Source: Diphasiastrum complanatum (Eukaryota > Streptophyta > Lycopodiopsida > Lycopodiales > Lycopodiaceae). From it: 61,410 bases of DNA. Positions within the stretch are counted from its first letter, which is position 1. Every line of letters starts with the position of its first letter. The DNA is taken from positions 1 to 61,410 of the forward strand of contig MU833085.1 in the NCBI GenBank assembly GCA_029204225.1, given 5' to 3'. Positions 11,087 through 20,955 of this stretch are shown one piece after another. Made by a program: the position numbers and the translations under genes. Below the pieces are notes generated by a model. The model was not told the DNA's origin, made no database searches, and worked only from the letters and a program-made list of their open reading frames with translations.

Positions 11087-11445
11087 ATACTGCAATGCTT
11101 TTCTATTTTTGTCTGACCATCTGATTGATTTGTTCGATTGTCTTCTCATTGCTTCCGTTACCACCGCACATTAAAAGCTCTAAAATTTTTATGTTTTTGT
11201 GTTCGCCTACTAAGTTACCAGTAGTGCACGCACCAAGAGAATTGAATGGACTGATCCTCTCACTTCTCCAACAATATTTTTCAATATTGTCGGTACCCAC
11301 GACATGGCATTGACAGTCCGGCTACTTTGTACATACATTTACAGTTCCAATGACGGTTGTAATAAATGTAGTAGATAGAATATAATGCTTACAAGGTATT
11401 GTTTAGTTATAATAAAAATATGTAGATATTATTCAGTTGTATACA
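11087..11445 (+). repeat. Dispersed 0.36-kb repeat, copy 1 (LTR-like)
   Basis: This segment closely repeats 35456-35812 in the same orientation: both contain TTGTTCGATTGTCTTCTCAT, CACCGCACATTAAAAGCTC, AGTCCGGCTACTTTGTAC and AATAAATGTAGTAGATAGAA. Copy 2 is followed downstream by a Copia primer-binding site and gag, so the repeat is probably part of a Copia LTR. Copy 1 has no coding sequence beside it and departs from copy 2 at about 11446. The minus strand of both copies has an open frame, discussed in the findings. Confidence 0.75.
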
Positions 11446-11585
11446 ATTCTGCCAATTTTTGCCCAACCTCATTCCTTCACAACCCTTTCATTCCACAACA
11501 TACCTCGCTTCACACACATCTTCCAATCCCTTCTTAACCGACGATTTCACCTGCCTTCTCACCCAAGCCATTCCATTCCATCTCG

Positions 11586-11775
11586 ACTGGAGCCCTGACT
11601 GAAATCTCAACCGGAGCCTTGTCTAAAATCTCAACCGAGGCCCTGTCTGAAATCTCAATCGGAGCCCTGACTGAAATCTCAACCAGAGCCCTGACTCAAA
11701 TCTCAACTAATGCCACCAGTCAAATTTCAACCAACGCACCCTTAACCCTGTCTCAAATCTCAACCGACACACTTT
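11586..11775 (+). repeat. 24-bp tandem repeat encoding an 8-residue motif
   Basis: Six to seven units of about 24 bp (CTGAAATCTCAACCGGAGCC and variants) follow one another. In the frame open from 11619 to 11873 they encode ISTEALSE, ISIGALTE, ISTRALTQ, ISTNATSQ and similar octapeptides. Units before 11619 carry stops in this frame. The following residues (MSSNPSSSSDGLDANKLDIQ) look like the start of an ordinary protein, but I do not recognise it. Confidence 0.8.
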
Positions 11776-12178
11776 TTCTAGACCCCTGTTTCTTCCATTT
11801 TTTCACCATGTCATCCAACCCCAGTTCCAGTTCCGATGGCCTTGATGCCAATAAGCTCGACATCCAGCTGTGAAAATTAGATATTACAGAGATGCAGACC
11901 TAGTACCAGTAGACAGAGTCATTTCTCAAGGCAATTGAGTTCCAAATCTTCGTCCTGACCGGGTATCAAAGTCCGTACCTGATACATATGGTGTACGCCA
12001 ATTATAATACTACGACAAGATCGTGCCAACTCATAGTTCCCCCTGTCAGGAACTATGTTTATAACATATCTTTTGCGGCAGCCGACTTGCAACCCTTCGG
12101 ATTCCCTTGAGGACCAAATGATATCACAAGGATGCTCCAGAAGATTGAGCAGACAGCCTCAAATACATAGATCCCTTA

Positions 12179-12535
12179 GTGGACGAATGGAAGAATAAAG
12201 ATGGGTACCGCGTTGAGGCCATCAATGATCAGCAGCTGCAAGCGGCATGTGCATATTTGACCAGATGCACACAAAGACCAAGGACAAAAGTGCTGAGGGT
12301 ACCCATGTCCCTGTTCCACATGATGGCAGATTCACGACTACATGCCCAAAATCTTTATGATTGGGCACAGTTTGCTTCGAAATGCCTTCATGAGTGTGTT
12401 AAGAACAAGCACTCAATAACCGTCCTGGGGTATCTCATGACTGATATCACACTCCAGCAAGTACACCTACAACTTGTGGACAAAGCATGGGACATCCCAA
12501 TAGGGTCCAAACAGTCCAAGCATCCACGCTCATGA
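12179..12535 (+). pseudogene. Unrecognised 118-codon reading frame
   Basis: The frame reads a plausible folded-protein composition (DQQLQAACAYLTRC, VPMSLFHMMADSRLHAQNLY, DWAQFASKCLHECV) but has no motif I can name. The upstream sequence from 11870 also reads protein-like in pieces (FQIFVLTGYQSPYLIHMVYA, RNYVYNISFAAADLQPFGF) with stops in between. So 11.6-12.5 kb could be one decayed gene, perhaps the upstream ORF of a plant Gypsy element or a captured host gene. It ends about 160 bp before Gypsy-C pol begins. I infer decay only from the stops; function is unknown. Confidence 0.35.
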
Positions 12536-12699
12536 GCTACTTCACCATCGGGGCTTCCACCCAAAAGGGTAAACATCGGTATTATTTTGCTGGTACACAA
12601 GCCACAAAGCCAACAACCAGATCCACAAGCAGCAGCATCCTCGGAAGCTCAACAGGCTGATACCTCCAAGGCCCAGTTGCCAGACACAAGGCAACAATG

Positions 12700-14385
12700 C
12701 ATATGCAGGTGGAGCATTGGAGACATTATATGACAGGAAAACCCTTTAAGGCGTTCACTGATAATGTATCACTCAAGTACTTCTCATCCCAAGGTATGCT
12801 CACGCCAAAGCAAATGCGATGGCAAAACTTTCTCTCAAAATTCAATATAGACATTGTACACACGGCAAGAAAGAACAATGTGGTGGCGGACGCACTAAGT
12901 AGACAGGAACACTTGATGGCAATAGTGACAACTCAGGTGACTGGCCTACTCCAAGAAATCAGGGAGAATTATGGTGCAGATGCGTTGGCGAAGGACTTAA
13001 TGATCGAATTTCAACTGGGAAAGCCTCATAAACATTTCACTTGGAAAGATCAAATGGTTGTTTATAAACAACGCAGAGTATATGTCCCAGACAACATCAA
13101 CCTGAGGAAGAAAGTCTTGCGAGAACATCATGACGTACTAGCCGCCGGACATCCAGGGGTGAATCACATGTATGAACTTCTCAAAAGAGGCTTCTATTGG
13201 CCAGGTATGTGGGCAGACGTTGAATCCTATGTGCAAACATGCCCGACATGTCAACAAGTGAAGGTGGAACCGCTAGCTCCAGCAGGACTACTCCAACCAT
13301 TACCGGTACCAGCATACCCATGGGATTCGGTGAGCATGGATTTTATTGTTCAACTACCACGGTGCCAAGGCTTTAACTCAATTTATGTGGTGGTTGACCG
13401 CTTTTCAAAGCAAGTTCATTTAGTACCAACTAAAAGTTCAGTGACAGTTGAAGAAGTGGCAAGGTTATTTTTCAAATGTGTCTTCAAATACCACGACCTG
13501 CCTAGAACGATTATTTTTGACCGAGACACCAAGTTCGTCGGAAAGTTTTGGACTTGTCTATTTTGCCTCGTGGAAACTAGACTGAATTTCAGCACTGCAT
13601 ATCACCCTCAGATAGATGGGCAAACGGAATGAGTCAATCGACAGATTGAACAATATTTACGAAATTATGTCGCTTGGGACCAATCCGATTGGGTCAACTA
13701 CTTGGATATTCTCGAGGTTGCACATAACAACCAAGTGAACAGATCTACTAGAAGGGCACCCTTCGAGATAAGCAATGGTCGGCTACCGATTGTTCCAAGC
13801 TCTTTTCTTACAGGCGTGCAAGAAACACCAGTATCCACTGTGGAGGAATTCATCAATGAGTGGCACACAAAGCTGACAAAGGTGAAGTCATTTTTAGAGC
13901 AGTCACAAAGGAGTATGGCAGTTGACGTAAACCCACATCGACGAGAGCTGGAATTTGAGGAAGGTGATCAAGTATGGCTGAACACAAAGAACATTGCGTT
14001 ACCAAAAGGTTTCTCTCGTAAGTTCGTTCGACCTTATGCGGGACCATATTATGTCACCAAGAAGATCAACCTAGTGGCTTACCGATTGGCGCTGCCATCC
14101 AGCTTGGATATACACAATGTGTTTCATATCTCATTACTCAAACGGTACAAACCAGATGAGCGATTTGATCGGCAACACGAACTCCGTCACCCACCAACGA
14201 CACTTGATGATACAAAGAGACAGCTTGTACCAGAACAAATATTGACACATAGAAAGTGAACTGGCATTCAATGTGAATATCTAGTGAAGTGGCTACGGGC
14301 TCCACTTATTGAGGCTTCTTGGGAGTATGAAGACAAACTTAAGGAGGGAGCCCCTGAAGTACTAGCAGAAGAACCAACGCAATAG
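12700..14385 (+). pseudogene. Gypsy-C pol: RNase H end, integrase and chromodomain
   Basis: This is the 3' part of a Ty3/Gypsy chromovirus polyprotein, in one frame. It opens in RNase H (WRHYMTGKPFKAFTDNVSLK, then HTARKNNVVADALSRQEHL), followed by the integrase zinc finger (HHDVLAAGHPGVNHMYELL ... CPTCQQ). The integrase core has its first aspartate in SVSMDFIV, its second in FDRDTKFVGKFW, and its glutamate in IDGQTE. Then comes the GPY/F module (YAGPYYVTKK, HNVFHISLLKRYKPD) and a C-terminal chromodomain-like end (EYLVKWLRAPLIEASWEYED). Two in-frame TGA codons interrupt it, at 13630-13632 and 14257-14259. At the first, the sister copy near 59.66 kb has CGA. RT, protease and gag are missing: the left junction is abrupt near 12700. 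A 3' LTR follows. Confidence 0.92.
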
Positions 14386-14682
14386 CCGTTTTTCCAGATC
14401 GGCACACAAAGCACTACCTGGCGGCATGCCTCCTACATAAACATTCATGGCCATTCTGAAGTTCAAGGAACTTCCAAGTATCTTTCTTAAGTTTGTCAAT
14501 AAATCACTTGCAGCTTTACACAGGTTTTACGTAAGTGAACTTTATCTACACTTTTCTTGTGCTAGTGCAAATGTATTTTTTTAATTCAAAGTTGTTAAGG
14601 CCGGTGAATTAAGCCCGTGCCATACGTCCTAGGCCTAGTTTGGCCCTGATGAGGACATCAGCTTTTTCAAACGAGGGGAGGA
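14386..14682 (+). other. Gypsy-C 3' non-coding region and polypurine tract
   Basis: The stretch is shared with about 60366-60702 and, inverted, with 20956-21140, so it belongs to the element. It ends in ACGAGGGGAGGA (14671-14682), the probable polypurine tract. Confidence 0.75.
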
Positions 14683-15597
14683 TGTTGTAAAGCTGACTCA
14701 GGTGCACCCAACGTGCCCTGTAAGACTCTAAGGGGTGACGCTTCCTAAGGTCCCAGAGCAAGTTAGAACGTCAAGGACTGAGCCTCCAATCTATGGTGAG
14801 CCAGTCAAGATGTCACAAGTCATGAGCTAGCTCTAGAGCTCGAGTCATGGCCTAGTCAAGAAGCAAGTTGATTTTGCTGCCGGGACGGCTCCCGAGACCC
14901 ATGTCCGGGAGCCAGACTGATTCTGCCAGGCTTGCCAGGCTTAATCAGCAAAATAAAAACTAAGTCCCAAAAAGCGTGCTTTACCAGAAAGCAATATGTT
15001 TCAGAACAGAGGAGGTGCGCCGAATCACAGTAGAACTATAGGGAGAGTCCGGCAGACAGAAACTTGGGCAGCTCAACCAGCGCCAGGAATCCAGTCGCCA
15101 GGTCTCAGCTCCCTCTACCAGCACGAGCCAGGCACAATGCCCAGCATGTGGTGGCCCCGAGACCGGTCAGTCTATGTATGAATGTAACCTATTGCAAATC
15201 TAATAAAGTTGATCCTTGGGGATGATTACCATTTCGGTTTCGCCTCCGGGACTGGTCCAAGTGGAAGGACCCTTACTACAACCTTTTTGCGTCACCGACG
15301 CCTAAAGGTCCTCGTCATCGACGTGGGGCTTGCCGCTATGCCAATTGGTCAGTTTGGCGACCACTATGCCTTGGGTTTCATGTGTGGCTTGTCTTTGCCT
15401 TTGGTTACCTTTTGGGGACGGATTCTGAGTTGGCTTTCGGGTTGGTTGGGATTCCAGTTTTCTTAAGTCTGAATGGTTAAGCTTGTTACGTTTCTGAGTT
15501 GGCTTTTACGTAAGTGCATGATGGATGAATGTTAGACTTAAGCACGTGTTGGGGAAACTGCTCAAGTCCCAGCGCCCTTTGAGGCACCGGCGCAACA
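14683..15597 (+). mobile_element. Gypsy-C 3' LTR, plus strand
   Basis: It begins TGTTGTAAAGCTGAC after the polypurine tract and most simply ends GGCGCAACA at 15597, giving TGTTG...CAACA ends and a length of 915 bp. The inverted copy at 20039-20955 is 917 bp with the same ends. A third copy starts at 60703. An AATAAA signal lies near 15200 (CTAATAAAGTTGATCC). The last 51 bp also begin with TGTTGGGG, so an alternative end at 15546 cannot be excluded. Confidence 0.8.
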
Positions 15598-17184
15598 GTT
15601 TCGGAAAACATAATCATTCGATGTGCAGGGTTCATGATTCTACTAACAAACATGGACGTTTCAATTTGTCGGATATGGTTATGGGCATCCTCATTGGTAT
15701 CTCCATGGAACTGTGGTAGAGGACCTATCACTTTTGGTTTTTTCTTGGTATCATTTGGAACGACTATTGGTGTTGACATAGCACTTACTACATGATTGCC
15801 TGGTGTAGAATTAGGGTCTTTCCTAGTGGGAGGAGCATGTAGTTTGAGATTTTTGCTTTTACTTAAGGTCTTGTCTTTTTGCTTCCCAACCGTCATACCT
15901 TGTCTTGTTGGAGATTGATTTAATTGAACCTTTTGGCATAGTCACCCATTCACATATGGTTGTTTCCGAGATCTCATCTATTGATTTAGGTATTGCGATC
16001 ATTATCTCTCTATCGGATGTGCTCATGGTACCTATCTCATCTGTTGAGGTATCAGGATCTATCTTATCGTTTTCTCTCGATAGAGACTCATCAATGTTGG
16101 AGGTTGTACTTTCACTTTCAAGTTGTGTTGATGTTTCACCTATGTTCGATTTTGGTGGTATGTCATATAGGAAAAATCTATTGAATTTCCCATTTCGTCT
16201 TTATCAGGCAATGACGACTCATAGTCATGTAGCGAAAGTGCTAAGGCCAATTGTAGATCAGAATTTGATTCATCTTTATCTTTGATAGGGATCAACTCAA
16301 GTTCTTGTGATGAAAGTCCCATAGGCGTCACTATCCTATGATTTGAGTATCCCCCTTGTATTCATGGTTGGTTTTGGCTCCATAGTTGATGGACTAGGTT
16401 CCTGTAATGAGAAGTCTATAGCCAAATAAAGGTCTGAGAAGAATTCTACTAAGCTTTCATCCATGTCCACAACTAGGTGTGGGTCAGGTAGGAATCCCTC
16501 TAGCTCCATTCTTGGTATCTCAAGCTCTTCTAACAAGGGTACCTGAGGTTCTTCAGTAACTGGCCTTTCAACTACTATGACATGTTTTTCTTCAAGTTGC
16601 AGTTCCTCTATTTCAGATTCTTCCAATCCTACCTCATTCTTACTGTAATCAAGGCATGATAAGAATAGATTGATGGTTTCATTGAATCTCTCATCTGTCG
16701 ATATTTTAGTTTCAGCCATACATTCAACAGTTGATTGTTGCAAACATTCACATTCTCCTGTATCTAATTCAACCCGGTCAGATGAGGGCACATTAAGCAT
16801 TTCTATTTGTTCTTTTGTGGAGGAAATATCAATTTGAACGTCACTTATGCATTCCAAATTGGTAGAAGGAACTGGTGATAGTGTATCGCTAGTAATTGGA
16901 GATTCTTGATTGTGTTGCACAGTTGAATCTAGACTAGGACCATTGTGTTCATTTTTAGTAACTAGTGTCGTTTGGTTTCCACAGTTCGATATCCATGAAG
17001 TAAGGCGATTATAGATGCTACCCAACTTGTCAAATGGCATGTACATTCCTTCCACACCTAACATTCCAAAATATTTGTGTATCACTTCTTCATCCATGAT
17101 TCCTGAAAGGGTGTGCAAGTTTTGCAAATCATAGTAGTTGGCCAACACTTTTTTACCTGAGATGATAATTCTAATCATCCACAT
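15598..17184 (-). pseudogene. Gypsy-D acidic leader ORF and gag N-terminus
   Basis: The minus strand carries a gag-like gene in three frame-shifted parts. Part one (17184-16336, 282 codons, first ATG of that frame) opens MWMIRIIISGKKVLANYYDL and turns into a long acidic, Glu/Ser-rich region. Part two (16331-16140) contains SDLQLALALSLHDYE, a near-perfect ubiquitin-interacting motif; a weaker one, DLYLAIDFSLQE, ends part one. Part three (about 16140-15600) ends with gag-type sequence: LPQFHGDTNEDAHNHIRQIE, then TSMFVSRIMNPAHR, the pattern at the start of Retrotrans_gag domains. The gag is cut at 15597 by the Gypsy-C LTR. No protease, RT or integrase of this element is found. The Gypsy assignment rests on the short gag piece and is moderate; the leader's function is unknown. 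Confidence 0.6.
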
Positions 17185-18264
17185 TGGCTACTTTACTTAC
17201 TCCTGGGGGTTCTATCAAAGGTTTCTCTAAGTCAAATGATATCACAGTACTTTCCATAACCAAGAAAAATGTCTTATAAATTTAAAGTAGATGGTCCTCA
17301 TTGTGTTCAGAATAGTAGTTCCCTTGCTGATGCACAAATTTAACTGGGTGGGCTTAGCACATTATGACAATGTGATGCTAACTACTTAGGTGCTAAGTTC
17401 ATGAATTGATAGGTCAATTGAGAAGTTAGTAATAGTGTACCATTGTTGACATGCGGCTGACGGGTCCAAGATAACAACAACCAAAATGGAGTGGAGTTTG
17501 TACCAGAATGCCATAGCGTAGATATTCTAACCGCAAGTATAGTAGGGATGGATAACTGTCTTTCAAACAACAATCAGATTTTTCAGGCTTTGCATTTAAA
17601 CTCCTGGCAGACTAATCAATGTTGGAGTCTGACGGGTCAGATAATGCTCAACAAGGGCGGACTTAGATTGGATACTTTGCTAATGGATCAGATTCATCTG
17701 AACAGTGGAGATGATGGATAAGCACTTTTCAAACAATGGGTAAATCAACTTCTTCATAATGGTGAAAACGGATAACCACTCAATCGATAATGTAGACAAC
17801 AACATGGACAACCACTTTCCAAGCAATGTTTCTTCCAAGTTTGAGGTCCCGACAGACGCACCAATGTTGGATAGATTTTTCATTGAGGGATTGCTCCCAT
17901 CGAAAGATCTCCAGCAAGGAAAGGGCCCACACTACCCGTACGCGAGTGACTAGCGTAACGTCATTTCCAATCCCGGGGGCCGTCCTAATCACCCTGTACT
18001 CCCGGGTCAATGAGAGTTTTCCAAGCTCTCAGAGGTATGACGGTTGGGAGATGACATGGCTACTCGTTAAGTGCTCGACTTGATTTCTCATATTTTTGGC
18101 CTATAAAGCAATGCTAGATACTGTGTGCTTGGGTAGGATCTAACGGGACCTCGGGAGACTCTAGATCAGAAACAATTTAGTCCTAATAGGATCCCAACCT
18201 TATGGGATACTAATAAGACTCGAACATATTCTAAAAGGGAGTCATGGGAGGTCCACCCTAGATC
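17185..18264 (-). other. Gypsy-D 5' leader or LTR, copy 1
   Basis: No protein is recognised. On the minus strand ATCCAACA (17872-17865) is followed by TTGGTGCGTCTGTCGGGA, which resembles a tRNA-Asp-type primer-binding site, so the DNA to the right may be LTR. The duplicated copy is at 18958-20037. Short open frames on both strands (for example 17491-17721 plus) repeat in both copies and are not recognisable. Confidence 0.4.
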
Positions 18265-18313
18265 CTATTGCGCCGGCACCTCAAAGGGCGCTGGGACTTG
18301 AGCGGTTTTCCCA
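18265..18313 (-). mobile_element. Truncated end of a Gypsy-C LTR at the duplication junction
   Basis: TTGCGCCGGCACCTCAAAGG through TTTTCCCA matches the inner end of the Gypsy-C LTR at 20041-20086. It is the part of the LTR carried along in unit 1 of the tandem duplication. Confidence 0.8.
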
Positions 18314-18957
18314 ACCTGAGGTTCTTCAGTAACTGGCCTTTCAACTACTATGACATGTTTTTCTTCAAGTTGCACTTCCTCTATTTCAGATTCTTCCAAT
18401 CCTACCGCATTCTTACTGTAATCAAGGCATGATAAGAATAGATTGATGGTTTCATTGAATCTCTCATCTGTCGGTATTTTAGTTTCAGCCATACATTCAA
18501 CAGTTGATTGTTGCAAACATTCACATTCTCTTGTATCTAATTCAACCCGGTCAGATGAGGGCACATTAAGCATTTCTATTTGTTCTTTTGTGGAGGAAAT
18601 ATCAATTTGAACGTCACTTATGCATTCCAAATTGGTAGAAGGAACTGGTGATACTGTATCGCTAGTAATTGGAGATTCTTGATTGTGTTGCACAGTTGAA
18701 TCTAGACTAGGACCATTGTGTTCATTTTTAGTAACTAGTGTCGTTTGGTTTCCACAGTTCGATATCCATGAAGTAAGGCGATTATAGATGCTACCCAACT
18801 TGTCAAATGGCATGTACATTCCTTCCACACCTAACATTCCAAAATATTTGTGTATCACTCCTTCGTCCATGATTCCTAAAAGGGTGTGCAAGTTTTGCAA
18901 ATCATAGTAGTTGGCCAAGACTTTTTTACCTGAGATGATAATTCTAATCATCCACAT
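18314..18957 (-). pseudogene. Duplicated N-terminal part of the Gypsy-D leader ORF
   Basis: It repeats the first approximately 215 codons of 17184-16541, opening MWMIRIIISGKKVLANYYDL, with a few substitutions (for example MDEG for MDEE, PTDE for STDE). The frame then runs over the duplication junction into LTR sequence and ends after 230 codons at 18265. It lacks both ubiquitin-interacting-motif-like segments and the gag part, so it is a truncated duplicate. Its start is taken from the intact neighbour. Confidence 0.75.
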
Positions 18958-20038
18958 TGGCTACTTTACTTACTCCTGGGGGTTCTATCAAAGGTTTCTC
19001 TAAGTCAAATGATATCACAGTACTTTCCATAACCAAGAAAAATGTCTTATAAATTTAAAGTAGATGGTCCTCATTGTGTTCAGAATAGTAGTTCCCTTGC
19101 TGATGCGCAAATTTAACTGGGTGGGCTTAGCACATTATGACAATGTGATGCTAACTACTTAGGTGCTAAGTTCATGAATTGATAGGTCAATTGAGAAGTT
19201 AGTAATAGTGTACCATTGTTGACATGCGGCTGACGGGTCCAAGATAACAACAACCAAAATGGAGTGGAGTTTGTACCAGAATGCCATAGCGTAGATATTC
19301 TAACCGCAAGTATAGTAGGGATGGATAACTGTCTTTCAAACAACAATCAGATTTTTCAGGCTTTGCATTTAAACTCCTGGCAGACTAATCAATGTTGGAG
19401 TCTGACGGGTCAGATAACGCTCAACAAGGGCGGACTTAGATTGGATACTTTGCTAATGGATCAGATTCATCTGAACAGTGGAGATGATGGATAAGCACTT
19501 TTCAAACAATGGGTAAATCAACTTCTTCATAATGGTGAAAACGGATAACCACTCAATCGATAATGTAGACAACAACATGGACAACCACTTTCCAAGCAAT
19601 GTTTCTTCCAAGTTTGAGGTCCTGACAGACGCACCAATGTTGGATAGATTTTTCATTGAGGGATTGCTCCCGTCGAAAGATCTCCAGCAAGGAAAGGGCC
19701 CACACTACCCGTACGTGAGTGACTAGCGTAACGTCATTTCCAATCCCGGGGGCCGTCCTAATCACCCTGTACTCCCGGGTCAATGAGAGTTTTCCAAGCT
19801 CTCAGAGGTATGACGGTTGGGAGATGACATGGCTACTCGTAAAGTGCTCGACTTGATTTCTCATATTTTTGGCCTACAAAGCAATGCTAGATATTGTGTG
19901 CTTGGGTAGGATCTAACGGGACCTCGGGAGACTCTAGATCAGAAACAATTTAGTCCTAATAGGATCCCAACCTTATGGGATACTAATAAGACTCAAACAT
20001 ATTCTAAAAGGGAGTCATGGGAGGTCCACCCTAGATCT
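18958..20038 (-). other. Gypsy-D 5' leader or LTR, copy 2
   Basis: This is the second copy of the leader, with the same possible primer-binding site at about 19620-19637. It abuts the Gypsy-C LTR at 20039. Confidence 0.4.
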
Positions 20039-20955
20039 TGTTGCGCCGGCACCTCAAAGGGCGCTGGGACTTGAGCAGTTTCCCCAACACGCTCTTCAGA
20101 CTAACATTCATCCATCATGCACTTACGTAAAAGCCAACTCAGAAACGTAACAAGCTTAACCATTCAGACTTAAGAAAACTGGAATCCCAACCAACCCGAA
20201 AGCCAACTCAAAATCCGTCCCCAAAAGGTAACCAAAGGCAAAGACAAGCCACACATAAAACCCAAGGCATAGTGGTTGCCAAACTGACCAATTGGCATAG
20301 CGGCAAGCCCCACATCGATACGAGGACCTTTAGGCGTCGGCGACGCAAAAAGGTTGTAGTAAGGGTCCTTCCACTTGGACCAGTCCCAGAGGCAAAACCG
20401 AAATGGCAATCATCCCCAAGGATCAACTTTATTAGATTTGGAAGAGGTTACATTCATACATAGACTGATCGGTCTTGGGGCCACCAACACATGCTGGACA
20501 TTGTGCCTGGCTCTTGCTGGTAGAGGGAGCTGAGACCTGGCGACTAGATTCCTGGCGCTGGTTGAGCTGCCCAAGTTTCTGTCTGTCGGACTTCCCCTAT
20601 AGTTCTGTTGTGATTCGGCGCACCTCCTCTGGTTTGAAACATAGTGCTTTCTGGTAAAGCACGCTTTTTAGGACTTAGTTTTTATTTTGCTGATTAAGCC
20701 TGGCAAGCCCAGCATAATCAGTCTGGCTCCCAAACATGGGTCCCGGGAGCCATCCCGGCAGCCGAATCAACTTGCTTTCCTGACTAGGCCATGACTCGAG
20801 CTCCAGAGCTAGCTCATGACTTGTGACTACTTGATTGGCTCACCACAGGTCGGAGGCTCAGTCCTTGACTTCTAACTTGCCCTGGGACCTTAGAGAGTGT
20901 CACCCCTTAGAGTCTTATAGGGCACGCTGGGTGCACCCAAGTCAGCTTTACAACA
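20039..20955 (-). mobile_element. Gypsy-C LTR, minus strand
   Basis: It is the reverse complement of 14683-15597, 917 bp long, from TGTTGTAAAG (20955) to GCGCAACA (20039). It is preceded on the minus strand by a purine tract, AAGGGGAGGA (about 20966-20956), and by Gypsy-C 3' non-coding sequence, so it is a 3' LTR. It faces the plus-strand LTR across 4.4 kb. Confidence 0.85.

Larger units (their letters stand above)
16541..20086. repeat. 1,773-bp direct tandem duplication
   Basis: Unit 1 is 16541-18313 and unit 2 is 18314-20086. They are almost identical, with a constant offset of 1,773 bases at every landmark checked (for example 17184 and 18957, 17573 and 19346, 17721 and 19494). Substitutions are scattered and few: about six amino-acid changes in the roughly 215 shared codons. 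The left breakpoint lies at ACCTGAGG inside the leader ORF. The right one lies in the Gypsy-C LTR end (TTTTCCCA/TTCCCCA), with only two or three bases of shared sequence. Confidence 0.95.

Noticed and set aside
17491-17953. Short plus-strand frames repeated at 19264-19726 as conserved genes
   Set aside because: Their conservation is explained by the recent 1,773-bp duplication.
20170-20409. Reading frames of 60-85 codons in the Gypsy-C LTRs (15209-15466 and its inverted copy) as genes
   Set aside because: They are repeated because the LTR is repeated. The frame is not kept intact in the third copy, and no motif is seen.
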